From positions 62,001 to 126,000 of the forward strand of contig CANLWS010000013.1 of the NCBI GenBank assembly GCA_947494925.1: a DNA stretch of 64,000 nt. Reading direction: 5' to 3'. The translations under genes were made by a program, and so were the position numbers. Below, in pieces: positions 19,237 to 28,203 of the stretch. The stretch comes from an uncultured Alteromonadaceae bacterium (GTDB lineage: Bacteria > Pseudomonadota > Gammaproteobacteria > Enterobacterales > Alteromonadaceae). The notes under the pieces were generated by a model that saw nothing but the letters and a program-made list of their open reading frames with translations, did not search any database and was not told the origin of the DNA. Numbering within the stretch: position 1 is the first letter of the stretch; each line of letters opens with the position of its first letter.

Positions 19237-20744
19237 TACTTGGTTCCTCCAGCACTGAATAGCAGATCAACGGCAGTACCCGCTGTTCCAAGAGTTAATT
19301 CCGTATTAAATCCAAAGTAAATACAGGCCAAGGCCAAAATCCACATTGCTGAGGTCATGCCGAGAGGCGATGACCCAATTCTTTCAGAACCCGACTCGAC
19401 ACCTTGCACTCTTATTTTCTCTGCACTTTGAAAATACAGCACTTCAACTAACTTCCAAACATAAACAATCGCCAATAAAGAGCCTAGTAAGATAATGACC
19501 ACCATACCCCACTGTTGCTGTTCCAAGGCGGCGTTGATGAGTTGCCATTTACTCACAAAGCCCACTGTGCCTGGAACACCAATAAGACTCAGTGCCGCTA
19601 TCAACATGGCGAAGAAGGTATAGGGCATTTCCCTTCCCATGCCTTTAAGATTTTCAAAGGTGGCCGTATTTACACGGTAAATATACAAGCCAGCAGCCAT
19701 GAACAGCGCACCTTTCATTAGCGCGTGATTAAACAAATGGACTATGCTCGCGGTCAGGCCCTGTTGGCTGAGGAACCCAATGCCCATGATCATGTAGCCT
19801 ATTTGAGCGACACTGGAATAGGCGAGCATTTTTTTCATACCGGTTTGACCAATTGCTCTGACCGAGCCATACAAGATAGCAACGGCCCCAAGTACGGTCA
19901 TGATTTGAGGTAACCAGGTGGTTAATACGTACTCCAGAGAGAACACATTGAACAGGCAGCGTATTAGTACATAAATGGCCACTTTAGTCGCGGTGGCTGA
20001 CAAAAATATACTGATGACAGTTGGAGCGTAGCTATAAGCATTGGGCAACCACAAATGTAAAGGGTAGATTGCCGCTTTTAGCGCCAATCCAACAATAATC
20101 AGCGCGAACGCGGTGTGAACCATCTGGATGTTTTCAACTAATGGAAGTTTCGCTGCTAAATCATCCATATTCAGTGTGCCAGTTGCTGCATAAGCAAGGC
20201 CGACACCAATTAAGAAAAATGTTGCCCCGAGCGTACCTAATACCAGGTAATGAAAGGACGAGGTCAGTGCTTTACGGTTCTTACCCATGGCAATTAGTGC
20301 ATAGGAAGCCAGTGAAGATATCTCTAAAAATACAAACACATTAAAGATATCGCCTGTCAGCGTAATCCCCAGTAACCCAAGAAAACACAACTGAAACGCG
20401 GCATAAAACATACCGTGTTGATAGGGTAAAATTTCCTGTTCCACACTTTTGCGGGAGTAGATAGTGGTGCAAAGTGCAATGATACAAACAATCAGAGCAA
20501 CCAAGGCATTGAGCGCATCAATTCGATATTCAATACCCCAAGGTGGTGCCCAACCGCCTAACTCATAATGAATAATTTCACCATTAGCAACATCCATTAA
20601 CAGCCAGGCAGAGAAAAAGCAGCAGCTGGCACAGACCAAAAGCGTAATTAGCCAGGACCAGGATAGCTTGTTAAACATAGCCGTTATGGGAGCGGCTAGG
20701 AGTGGGATGACAACTAATAAAACACTTAACTGCTCGTGGATCAT
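19236..20744 (-). CDS. mrpD: MrpD-like sodium/proton antiporter subunit
   Basis: A 502-residue polytopic subunit closest in layout to canonical MrpD/MnhD: FVFLEISSLASYALIAMG with the helix 5 glutamate, ALKAAIYPLHLWLPNAYSYAP with the helix 7 lysine and histidines, and GMKKMLAYSSVAQIGYMI. The Mrp complex exchanges cytoplasmic sodium for protons at the inner membrane. It directly follows the mrpC-like gene with a four-base overlap, which is the usual C-D order in Mrp operons. Confidence 0.93.
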   Translation of the reverse strand: MIHEQLSVLLVVIPLLAAPITAMFNKLSWSWLITLLVCASCCFFSAWLLMDVANGEIIHYELGGWAPPWGIEYRIDALNALVALIVCIIALCTTIYSRKSVEQEILPYQHGMFYAAFQLCFLGLLGITLTGDIFNVFVFLEISSLASYALIAMGKNRKALTSSFHYLVLGTLGATFFLIGVGLAYAATGTLNMDDLAAKLPLVENIQMVHTAFALIIVGLALKAAIYPLHLWLPNAYSYAPTVISIFLSATATKVAIYVLIRCLFNVFSLEYVLTTWLPQIMTVLGAVAILYGSVRAIGQTGMKKMLAYSSVAQIGYMIMGIGFLSQQGLTASIVHLFNHALMKGALFMAAGLYIYRVNTATFENLKGMGREMPYTFFAMLIAALSLIGVPGTVGFVSKWQLINAALEQQQWGMVVIILLGSLLAIVYVWKLVEVLYFQSAEKIRVQGVESGSERIGSSPLGMTSAMWILALACIYFGFNTELTLGTAGTAVDLLFSAGGTK

Positions 20745-21100
20745 GTTTCGTCGTCCATTTTTTCTAGTTCATCTTCTTCAATACTGCCGTAGGCTTCCTG
20801 AATTCGTACAATCAGAGCAAACCCCAGTGCAGTAGTTGCGACACCAACAACGATGGCTGTTAGCATCAGTACCTGAGGCAGTGGATTGGAATATGTATCG
20901 AATCCTTCAGCAACAATTGGTGCCGTGCCACCCGTTACCTTACCAAAACTGATATAGAGCAAAATTACACCTGTCTGGAATACGCTCAGTCCAGCCATTT
21001 TTTTGATCAGGTTGGGTTTGCTCATCATGGTGTAAAGCCCGACCATCATAAGAATAATGATGATCCAGTAATTAATATGGCCAAGAATATAATCCGTCAT
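20741..21100 (-). CDS. mrpC: MrpC/NuoK-like antiporter subunit
   Basis: A 119-residue protein with three membrane helices, homologous to NuoK of complex I. The segment FQTGVILLYISFGKV and the C-terminal VLMLTAIVVGVATTALGFALI are typical of MrpC, in which a conserved glutamate is often but not always kept; the C-terminal tail is acidic. It sits between MrpB and MrpD genes, overlapping both by one to four bases. Confidence 0.92.
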   Translation of the reverse strand: MTDYILGHINYWIIIILMMVGLYTMMSKPNLIKKMAGLSVFQTGVILLYISFGKVTGGTAPIVAEGFDTYSNPLPQVLMLTAIVVGVATTALGFALIVRIQEAYGSIEEDELEKMDDET

Positions 21101-21519
21101 TAATTGAGTATCCTCCTGGCGAAGGTAAAGAAAATAAGGAGCATGATTGCGGCGACAGTCAGGCCAACGCCAAGCTCTATGATGATAATTCCGATGTGCT
21201 GACCTGTAGTGGGCTCATCAGCCAGCAAGCTATAGTTTAGGAACTCACCACCAAAAAATAATGACACTACGCCTGTTCCTGCATATAGCAAAACACCCAA
21301 ACTGGCGGTCGCGATAAGTGCCTGGTTAGGCACTACTTTGGCTGCTGTATCCAGACCAAAAGCCAGCGCATACAGGAGTATCGCTGAACTGAAAATTACC
21401 CCTGCCTGAAATCCTCCTCCAGGACTGTAATCTCCATGAAATTGCACGTACAAAGCGAACAAAATGATAATCGGTATTAAAATGCGGGCGGTTACCCTGA
21501 GGATCAGATTATCGCGCAC
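21100..21519 (-). CDS. mrpB: MrpB-like (MnhB domain) antiporter subunit
   Basis: A 139-residue protein with four membrane helices and the MnhB hallmark FHGDYSPGGGFQAGVIFSSA near residues 28-47, a loop conserved in all Mrp and Mbh complexes. The C-terminal GVGLTVAAIMLLIFFTF helix is also family-like. It overlaps the upstream DUF4040 subunit by 11 bases, so both are made together. Confidence 0.93.
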   Translation of the reverse strand: MRDNLILRVTARILIPIIILFALYVQFHGDYSPGGGFQAGVIFSSAILLYALAFGLDTAAKVVPNQALIATASLGVLLYAGTGVVSLFFGGEFLNYSLLADEPTTGQHIGIIIIELGVGLTVAAIMLLIFFTFARRILN

Positions 21520-22069
21520 TCTTCACCCCCTTGATCCTGATTTTCTGTGGCCGGACAAGCAGAAGTAACACGCCTATTCCAGCAGTGAATACAACAGTGA
21601 CTTCACCCAGAGTGTCAAATCCCCGGTAACTTGCAAGTACTGCAGTGACAAGATTGGGTACACCTGTGTCCTTTTGACCATCCTCAATATAACGCTTAGC
21701 AACCTGGGTGTGAGGTGGAGCTTCGGGGTCACCTAAATCGGCAATGTTATGGGTGCCATACATCAGCAAACCACCGACTACCAGACAGATAAACAAGGGG
21801 GTTTTGGCAACTTTACGTTGAATTTTTTCCTGACTGACTTTAGTACAGGCAATCGTTGCTAACATCAGGACTGTGGCAATGCCGGTTCCTACAGCGGCTT
21901 CAGTGAAGGCGACATCTGGCGCATCCAGAACCATAAACAGACCTGCTACCAACAAACTGTAGAGACCAAACAACATGGCAACGGCTAAGAGCTGATGTAC
22001 CCGCAAAATGAATATTGCCATAATCAGCAAAAACAAAAGCAATACAATATCAATGACCAGGCTAATCAT
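21509..22069 (-). CDS. MbhD/MbhE-type subunit equal to the C-terminal part of MrpA (DUF4040)
   Basis: A 186-residue membrane protein. Residues 1-80 (VAFTEAAVGTGIATVLMLA) match the DUF4040/MbhD module and residues 85-180 (YRGFDTLGEVTVVFTAGIGVLLLL) match the MbhE-like module; in canonical Mrp operons both lie at the C-terminus of the large MrpA protein. Here the NuoL-like N-terminal part of MrpA is absent, so this is the split form found in so-called group 3 Mrp and in membrane-bound hydrogenases. Glu37-type acidic residues in TEAAVG are conserved. It overlaps mrpG by four bases. Confidence 0.9.
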   Translation of the reverse strand: MISLVIDIVLLLFLLIMAIFILRVHQLLAVAMLFGLYSLLVAGLFMVLDAPDVAFTEAAVGTGIATVLMLATIACTKVSQEKIQRKVAKTPLFICLVVGGLLMYGTHNIADLGDPEAPPHTQVAKRYIEDGQKDTGVPNLVTAVLASYRGFDTLGEVTVVFTAGIGVLLLLVRPQKIRIKGVKSAR

Positions 22070-22401
22070 GATGCATCCTTATTGAATGACGAAACGGGTT
22101 CTGAATTCGTACCTTTAGGACGTAATCCCCATTGCCAGGCATTGTTGGCCAGGCTAAAAGAGGCAGCTGGGCTGGTAAACAACAGGAAGAGGAAAATCAG
22201 CAGCAGCTTTATCGTTACGAAAGATAATCCGGTTTGCAACGCGAGACCAAACAGAATGAAAAAACTGCATAATGTGTCCGTCACACCAACAGCGTGCAAT
22301 CGGGCGTAAAAATCATCTAAACGGTGCATGCCCAAGCCGCCAATCAAGCCAAGGGTGCAACCTAAAGAAACAAACACACCTGTGAGAATATCGGTGATCA
22401 T
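22066..22401 (-). CDS. mrpG: MrpG-like antiporter subunit
   Basis: A 111-residue protein with three membrane helices. GGLGMHRLDDFYARLHAVGVTDTL near residues 21-44 is the MrpG/MnhG signature (the R-L-x-D-x-Y-A-R-x-H-A pattern). It overlaps mrpF upstream and the DUF4040 gene downstream by four bases each. The C-terminal soluble tail (KGTNSEPVSSFNKDAS) is cytoplasmic or periplasmic and not conserved. Confidence 0.93.
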   Translation of the reverse strand: MITDILTGVFVSLGCTLGLIGGLGMHRLDDFYARLHAVGVTDTLCSFFILFGLALQTGLSFVTIKLLLIFLFLLFTSPAASFSLANNAWQWGLRPKGTNSEPVSSFNKDAS

Positions 22402-22706
22402 GGATTGCTCCCATCTTTATTTATTTCCGGTTTTTTATGGTCAGCATAATCTTTGCCGCGTTCCACTAAACGTAACGCCGCGACTACTCCGACAAAATTC
22501 AATAAGGAATAAAGCAAGGCAATGTCAAGAACATCCGGGCGGCCAGAAACAAACGCAAATACGGCCACCAGCAAAACAGCTTTTGTTCCAAACATGTTTA
22601 CCGCAAGTATACGGTCAAAAATGGTTGGGCCAAGCAATGCCCTGGCAAGTGCAAGCGCCATAGTGGTCATGATAGCCAGTGATGCAGCAACCAGTAAAAG
22701 ATTCAT
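22398..22706 (-). CDS. mrpF: MrpF-like antiporter subunit
   Basis: A 102-residue protein with three membrane helices; LLGPTIFDRILAVNMFGTKAVLL (read in two parts, residues 25-48) carries the DRI-x(2)-N motif of MrpF/MnhF, and GRPDVLDIALLYSLLNFVG follows. MrpF is a small integral subunit required for assembly of the antiporter. It overlaps mrpE and mrpG genes by four bases. Confidence 0.93.
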   Translation of the reverse strand: MNLLLVAASLAIMTTMALALARALLGPTIFDRILAVNMFGTKAVLLVAVFAFVSGRPDVLDIALLYSLLNFVGVVAALRLVERGKDYADHKKPEINKDGSNP

Positions 22707-23194
22707 TGATTAGCACCTGTATCTGACGACGTTTTGTCATGAGGAATAATGTCGGCAATGTCGCCGTCAAACAAATCTTGCGCGCCTTGTCGACTGATAG
22801 TGTGAACATAAAGTTCACCCTCTTCCATATGGATACTTGCAGACCCGGGAGTGAGTGTGATGGAGTTCGCATACATGGCTTTGCCCAGATCGGTGGTTTG
22901 ATCCATTTTGAGTTTAATCAGTTGGGGCTCAACCGCTTTGAATCCTAAAATCCGCAGTGTGACGTCGATATTGGCCTGAAAAATCTTTTTGCCAAGCACC
23001 AACCAGAATTTCAGCAATTTGAACGTCAGATGGATCGGATGACTCTCATGATCGACCACATCCATTCTCCTCGCTATGTAAAGCGAGAAAATGACAGACA
23101 AGACACCAAACCCAAGAAGAAGGGGTTCTAAATGGCCTGATAGCAGGACCCATAGGGCAAATAGAAGTGCACCTAAACTTATTGTGTGTTTCAC
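22703..23194 (-). CDS. mrpE: MrpE-like antiporter subunit, first gene of the operon
   Basis: A 163-residue protein with an N-terminal pair of membrane helices and a cytoplasmic MNHE domain; the TLGKAMYANSITLTPGSASI-like stretch around residues 106-125 is the MrpE signature (xxNSITLTPG). As the most upstream gene on the minus strand it marks the promoter side of the ten-gene operon; the promoter should lie in 23195-23455, which is shared with the divergent yoaA gene. I could not pick a confident -35/-10 pair there. Confidence 0.93.
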   Translation of the reverse strand: MKHTISLGALLFALWVLLSGHLEPLLLGFGVLSVIFSLYIARRMDVVDHESHPIHLTFKLLKFWLVLGKKIFQANIDVTLRILGFKAVEPQLIKLKMDQTTDLGKAMYANSITLTPGSASIHMEEGELYVHTISRQGAQDLFDGDIADIIPHDKTSSDTGANQ

Positions 23195-23455
23195 TTTATA
23201 AGGCTCCTAAGCACGCGAATTATTCTTTTTCCATCGTCATCGCTTGGCTTTTTTTAACCAGGCAATTATCTAAATACTGTCCGGGTAATTTTTGCGCTTG
23301 GGACATACCTTAGATGAATTTTGTTTTAGAAGCCAAGAGTTTAGTAGTCTGATCGCACAAAAAATAAGCATTCGAGTCGTAAGAACAAAAATCCAATTAT
23401 TACTGGGTAATTTTTGGCATAATCACGCCAAATTTATTTTCATCAAAAAAATAGC

Positions 23456-25387
23456 ATGTCCAATATTTCTGAATTGTTTTCTGCCGATGGTGAAATTTGC
23501 CAGGCGATTGATGGATTTTCTCCCCGTGAAGCTCAGATTGAAATGGCGATGGCGGTTGAGCAATCCATCGAAGAGAAGCATTCATTGATCGTTGAAGCTG
23601 GCACAGGTACCGGCAAAACATTCGCGTATCTGGCACCGGCATTGGCAAGCAAGCAAAAAGCAATAATATCTACCGGTACCAAAAATTTGCAGGAACAATT
23701 GTTTCATCGTGATCTCCCATTATTGAAAAAAGCACTTGGCAGCCACAGTAGAACGGCTTTGCTTAAGGGGAGGGCAAATTACCTGTGCTTGCACCGACTC
23801 CGCCAGCATGGTGGAAACAGCACCCTGTTAGAAAAACAAACCTTGAATGAACTGTCACAGGTCCGCAGTTGGTCGACCAGCACTAAATCCGGAGACATAG
23901 GTGAATTAAAAACCTTGGCTGAAGATGCCAGAGTACTGCCATTTGTGACTTCTACCCTGGATAATTGCCTGGGTAAGGATTGTCCTGATTATGAAGACTG
24001 CTATCTGGTGAAAGCCCGCAGGGAAGCGCTCGAAGCTGATTTGGTGGTGGTCAATCACCATTTGTTTTTCGCGGATATGTCGCTAAAAGATACGGGGTTT
24101 GGCGAACTTATTCCTGATGCCGATTTAATCGTTTTTGATGAAGCCCATCAAATTCCGGATATTGCTAGTGAATACTTTGGTGAAGCCCTGTCAACACGTC
24201 AAATTCAGGATCTGGCCAAAGATATTGAAGTGTTGTATCGGACTGTTCTAAAAGACGCTCAGCAGATGCATAAGGCCGCTGAAAAATGTCGATTGATTGC
24301 AGCAGACTTGAGAATGCTGTTTCCAGAGACGGCTGAAAAAGGCAATTGGCAACGGATGCTGAATCGTCAGGAAGTACAGGTAGAAATTAGTAAACTCAGC
24401 GACGCACTGAACGTATTGTATGAAGTGGTTAAAATCCATCTCGGCAGAGATAAGGAAATGGAAACTATTTTTGAACGCGTAACCACTGCCAGAACCCGAT
24501 TGAAAAACCTCACAGACACCACACAGCAAGGTGTAAGTCTCTGGTATGAAACTACTCAACGTCATTTGGTGATGCATCTGACGCCTCTGAGTATCGCAGA
24601 CAAATTTTCACAGTTTGTGGAAGAGCCGGAAAGAGGTTGGGTGTTTACCTCGGCTACCTTGATGGTGGATGGTGGTTTTGATCACTTTCAGCGATTAATG
24701 GGATTGCAAAAAGCCAAGACTCTGGGTTTGGATAGTCCTTTTGACTACCCAAACCAGGCGATGTTGTGTGTTCCCCGATACCTGCCTGAGCCCAGCAGTC
24801 GAGACATGAAGGCAATGCTGCTGGACGTGGCCGAAAAGTTGATTGAGGCTGCCAGAGGACGGTGTTTTTTACTCTTTACCAGTCATGCGATGCTGAGAAT
24901 TGTTGCGGCTGAACTTGAAGATCGTATCGACAATCCCATATTGGTGCAGGGAACCACGACTAAACGAGCTTTGTTGGATGAATATATTGCCAATGAAAGT
25001 GCGGTATTATTAGGCACTGGTGCTTTCTGGGAAGGTGTTGATGTGCGCGGTGATGACCTGATCTGTGTGTTAATTGATAAATTACCCTTTGCCTCCCCTG
25101 ATGACCCCTTATTGCAGGCACGTATAGAAGATTGCAGAAAAAGCGGGGCTAACCCCTTTGCACAGATTCAGATCCCACAAGCGGTAATATCATTAAAGCA
25201 GGGTGCGGGCAGACTAATTCGAGATGAATCGGACAAAGGCGTGTTAGTCATTTGTGATAACCGACTCATTACTAAGGATTATGCCAAGACATTTCTGGCA
25301 AGTTTGCCGAATATGCGGCGTACACGTAATTTGCAGGATGCCCTGAATTTTCTGAAAGAAATAAATCCCCTTAAGGAGCAAGCATGA
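23456..25387 (+). CDS. yoaA: DinG/XPD-like ATP-dependent DNA helicase YoaA
   Basis: A 643-residue superfamily 2 helicase, matching the usual YoaA length. Walker A is AGTGTGKT (48-55), Walker B is the VFDEAHQ box, and four cysteines for a 4Fe-4S cluster are visible at YLCLHR and in DNCLGKDCPDYEDC, as in XPD/DinG. In E. coli YoaA binds the HolC subunit of DNA polymerase III and helps repair stalled forks. Identity is supported by the next gene being tsaB, as in E. coli, with which it shares an ATGA-type four-base overlap. Confidence 0.95.
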   Translation: MSNISELFSADGEICQAIDGFSPREAQIEMAMAVEQSIEEKHSLIVEAGTGTGKTFAYLAPALASKQKAIISTGTKNLQEQLFHRDLPLLKKALGSHSRTALLKGRANYLCLHRLRQHGGNSTLLEKQTLNELSQVRSWSTSTKSGDIGELKTLAEDARVLPFVTSTLDNCLGKDCPDYEDCYLVKARREALEADLVVVNHHLFFADMSLKDTGFGELIPDADLIVFDEAHQIPDIASEYFGEALSTRQIQDLAKDIEVLYRTVLKDAQQMHKAAEKCRLIAADLRMLFPETAEKGNWQRMLNRQEVQVEISKLSDALNVLYEVVKIHLGRDKEMETIFERVTTARTRLKNLTDTTQQGVSLWYETTQRHLVMHLTPLSIADKFSQFVEEPERGWVFTSATLMVDGGFDHFQRLMGLQKAKTLGLDSPFDYPNQAMLCVPRYLPEPSSRDMKAMLLDVAEKLIEAARGRCFLLFTSHAMLRIVAAELEDRIDNPILVQGTTTKRALLDEYIANESAVLLGTGAFWEGVDVRGDDLICVLIDKLPFASPDDPLLQARIEDCRKSGANPFAQIQIPQAVISLKQGAGRLIRDESDKGVLVICDNRLITKDYAKTFLASLPNMRRTRNLQDALNFLKEINPLKEQA

Positions 25388-26064
25388 ATTTGTTGGTGAT
25401 TGATACGGCGACTGAAGCCTGTTCTGTAGCGCTCAGCATCGATGGAAAAGTTACATCGCGTTTTGAAATCTGCCCGCAACAGCATAGTCAGCGATTGTTA
25501 CCCATGATTGACGAAGTCATGACTGAGGCCGGAATAGTTATCAGCGAACTCGATTATCTGGGGTTTGGTCGCGGTCCGGGAAGTTTTACCGGTGTCAGAA
25601 TTGCAACAGGCATGCTGCAGGGACTGGCACTGGGAACTGGACTAAAGGTGGTTGGAGTATCTACACTGGCGGCGATGGCCCAACAAGCTATGAGCACAGC
25701 AGCTAACGATTCGATTGTGGCTGTAGCTATTGATGCGCGGATGGAAGAGGTTTATTTCGCCCAGTACAAACTGGAAAATGGCATCGCTGTGCTGCTGGGT
25801 GAGGAAGCCGTTTTGCCACCTGAACAAGCCAGAGCCTTGCTACCCGAAATTACAGACAGTGTCGCGGGAACCGGGTGGGAGGCCTATGCGCCGCTGCAAG
25901 ATTATCCGGAGAAAGAAATTGAAGTACGTTTCCCTAGTGCGGAATTTATGTTGTCTTTGGCCGAGCAAATGATCAAACAAGGACTAGCAAAGGATGTAGA
26001 GGATGTCGAACCTGTGTATCTGCGTGACAAGGTGACCTGGAAAAAATTACCTGGTCGGGGTTAA
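25384..26064 (+). CDS. tsaB: tRNA threonylcarbamoyladenosine biosynthesis protein TsaB
   Basis: TsaB is the ASKHA-fold partner of TsaD in making t6A37 of ANN-decoding tRNAs. The 226-residue product begins LLVIDTATEACSVAL and carries GFGRGPGSFTGVRIATG around residues 60-76, the strongly conserved TsaB motif. A histidine-rich QQHSQRLLPMI follows the first strands as expected. It overlaps yoaA by four bases. The length fits the family; essential in most bacteria. Confidence 0.96.
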   Translation: MNLLVIDTATEACSVALSIDGKVTSRFEICPQQHSQRLLPMIDEVMTEAGIVISELDYLGFGRGPGSFTGVRIATGMLQGLALGTGLKVVGVSTLAAMAQQAMSTAANDSIVAVAIDARMEEVYFAQYKLENGIAVLLGEEAVLPPEQARALLPEITDSVAGTGWEAYAPLQDYPEKEIEVRFPSAEFMLSLAEQMIKQGLAKDVEDVEPVYLRDKVTWKKLPGRG

Positions 26065-26136
26065 ATTACTTATTGACATTGTTGGAACGATTTTTGCCGT
26101 ACTGAGGGGTTGATGAGCAACCAATCAGGGGAATAG

Positions 26137-26454
26137 GTGGAAGTAGAATCTTCGTTAGTGGCAGCACAAAATGCCCTCACGATCACACCTGCATCACGGG
26201 AGCCGCAAAAACAAGCGGAGGTGCGTGAGCAACAGGCACAGCGTCAGACAACTGAGTTACCTGCAACTCAGGTGGTTTCTCGGCAACCCTCAGCTGAAAC
26301 CTTTGAACAGGCGGAAAAGTTCCGTCAGGATCAAGGATTTCAGGAGCGTTCTAATACCCGTGCAAAAGAGGCAATTAATGCCTATCAAAGCCTGGCAAGT
26401 GAACAGAAACGCCAGGAAATCCAGCAGATGCTGGGTGTTGACACCTATGCTTGA
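26137..26454 (+). CDS. Small charged protein of unknown function
   Basis: A 105-residue soluble protein starting at GTG 26137, five bases after AGGGG. It is rich in Gln, Glu and Arg, has no membrane segment or cysteine, and its C-terminus (AINAYQSLASEQKRQEIQQMLGV) predicts an amphipathic helix. I do not recognise it. It sits between tsaB and the slp gene, an insertion relative to the E. coli order. Codon use looks like that of its neighbours, and the ribosome site is good, so I think it is real. Confidence 0.7.
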   Translation: MEVESSLVAAQNALTITPASREPQKQAEVREQQAQRQTTELPATQVVSRQPSAETFEQAEKFRQDQGFQERSNTRAKEAINAYQSLASEQKRQEIQQMLGVDTYA

Positions 26455-26585
26455 AAAGGATTCGTTAGTCTCCATTTAGTTCAACTAAGCCGGGAACATT
26501 CTGTGGGGAATTCAGGTCTTATTCAGTTAACAGGAACAATAATTGTGGTAACGTACTGATGTTGATTTTTAAATCTGGACATTCT

Positions 26586-27218
26586 ATGAAATTGAAAGCT
26601 CTTTTCGCTGTCGCAGTAATAGTATTAAGCGGTTGCGCTGTGGTACCGGACGCTATAGAGGTAGCGGACGAAACCCAATTGATAGGTTACCAGCAAGTCG
26701 CCGCTTCACCTGATAACTCGCGGGACAAGATTGCCAGATGGGGTGGAGTAATTGCAGAAATAGAAAACCTGCCAGATGCAACCTTGATAGAACTTGTACA
26801 TTACCCGCTGAGAGCTTACGGAAAGCCTCTAGTGACTGACAACAGTACCGGCAGGTTTCGCGTATACGTGGATGGATTCTTAGACCCTATGGTATATGAA
26901 AAAGGTCGCTCAATTACCTTTACCGGCAAAGTATTAGGCACTGAAGAAGGCTTGGTAGGCGAACACAATTATGTCTTTCCTACACTTAAAGCCGATGGTT
27001 ATCACCTTTGGCGGAACGTCCAACAGGTAGATGTTACGTCCCTGCATGTATGGCCTTATTACCACCATCCCTATGGATATGGTTGGCCCTATGGCGGACA
27101 CTACAGGCATCGTGTAATCATAAGAGACGGGCACAAAAGGGGGGCTTCAAGTCCTCCTGCGAATAATTCACCCTCACGGCCACCTAGGTCAGAAGGTAGC
27201 TTGAATCCGGAAAAATAG
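26586..27218 (+). CDS. Slp/YeaY family outer membrane lipoprotein
   Basis: A 210-residue lipoprotein. The start is set at ATG 26586, which gives a standard lipoprotein signal with lipobox LSGC; the frame opens nine codons earlier. The domain carries GWGGVI-like (RWGGVIAEIENL) and GRSITFTGKVLG segments typical of Slp, the starvation-inducible outer membrane lipoprotein, and ends with an extra His/Tyr/Gly-rich region and Ser/Pro tail. In E. coli the paralogue yeaY lies at this same place, between tsaB and fadD. Role in E. coli is stress-related and poorly defined. Confidence 0.9.
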   Translation: MKLKALFAVAVIVLSGCAVVPDAIEVADETQLIGYQQVAASPDNSRDKIARWGGVIAEIENLPDATLIELVHYPLRAYGKPLVTDNSTGRFRVYVDGFLDPMVYEKGRSITFTGKVLGTEEGLVGEHNYVFPTLKADGYHLWRNVQQVDVTSLHVWPYYHHPYGYGWPYGGHYRHRVIIRDGHKRGASSPPANNSPSRPPRSEGSLNPEK

Positions 27219-27246
27219 TCTGTTTAAAAACGGACAGTATTTGCCT

Positions 27247-27297
27247 AAAGCGGCAAAAAGATGTTATCAAAGCGGCAACCTTTTGCCGCTTTTTTAC
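27247..27297 (+). terminator. Intrinsic terminator after slp with an extra half-stem copy
   Basis: AAAGCGGCAA at 27269-27278 pairs perfectly with TTGCCGCTTT at 27283-27292 around a CCTT loop and runs into six T. A second copy of AAAGCGGCAA stands upstream at 27247-27256 and could pair with the same arm, giving two alternative hairpins. Confidence 0.85.
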
Positions 27298-27316
27298 TGT
27301 TTGAGAACCCTGAAAA

Positions 27317-28189
27317 ATGCATGAAGTACGATATTCTTTACCTAATTTAACGCTAACTGGTTTATCTTCGGGCGACAATAGTAAGCCATTGATTTTGGCC
27401 CTACATGGCTGGCTCGATAATGCTGCCAGTTTTATTCCCCTTTCTCAGCATTTGCGAGACTATCATCTGGTCGCGATAGACTTTGCCGGACATGGTTCTT
27501 CTCAGCACAGAAGTAAAGATGCGCATTATCACCAGATGGATTTTGTTCACGACTTACATGAGTTGGTTGTATCCCAAGGATGGGAAAAGTTTATACTGCT
27601 GGGGCATTCCATGGGCGGTATAGTTGGATCATTGTATGTCAGCAGTTTTCCCGAGAAAATTTCGCACTATATTTCTATTGAATCATTTGGACCACTGACC
27701 AAAACCGCAGAAAGCAGCCCAGCACAATTACGTGAATCCATCGAAAGCCGTTTATCTGTGCAAGCACGTGAGGCCAAACATCCGGACAGTATTGACGCTG
27801 TTATTAAAGCCCGTGCAAAGGCTGGAGCCCTGAGCCTTGAGGCAGCTGAATTACTGGTGAACAGAAATGTTTTTGAACAGGATGGTGAGCTTCGTTATCG
27901 TACCGATCGTAGGTTACGAACCATTTCTTCTCTGCGGGTGACCGATGATCAGGCTTATTCCTTCATGCAGAATATCAGTTGCCCAACGCTGGCGATAAAA
28001 GGCGAGGGGGGGTACACCATGATGCGGGAAAAAATGCAGGAAAGAGAAGCCTGGGTAAAAGATTTGAAAATTGTGGAATGCCCCGGTGGTCACCATTTAC
28101 ACATGGATCAAGCGTCAGATGTTGCTCAGCAAATCATCTGCTTTTTGAAAGCAAATGGTCAGGAGGAGGAGCAAGTTCAGGGGCGTTAA
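27317..28189 (+). CDS. Alpha/beta hydrolase
   Basis: A 290-residue cytoplasmic alpha/beta hydrolase. The oxyanion turn is ALHGWLDNAASF, the nucleophile elbow LGHSMGG, and the catalytic histidine lies in CPGGHHLHMDQ close to the C-terminus. This HGWLDN variant occurs in a bacterial group related to serine hydrolase-like esterases (MEST/SERHL type). It sits immediately upstream of fadD, where many gammaproteobacteria have such a gene, so a role on acyl esters or thioesters is plausible but not shown. Confidence 0.88.
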   Translation: MHEVRYSLPNLTLTGLSSGDNSKPLILALHGWLDNAASFIPLSQHLRDYHLVAIDFAGHGSSQHRSKDAHYHQMDFVHDLHELVVSQGWEKFILLGHSMGGIVGSLYVSSFPEKISHYISIESFGPLTKTAESSPAQLRESIESRLSVQAREAKHPDSIDAVIKARAKAGALSLEAAELLVNRNVFEQDGELRYRTDRRLRTISSLRVTDDQAYSFMQNISCPTLAIKGEGGYTMMREKMQEREAWVKDLKIVECPGGHHLHMDQASDVAQQIICFLKANGQEEEQVQGR

Positions 28190-28203
28190 TAAAACGAAAT
28201 GTT

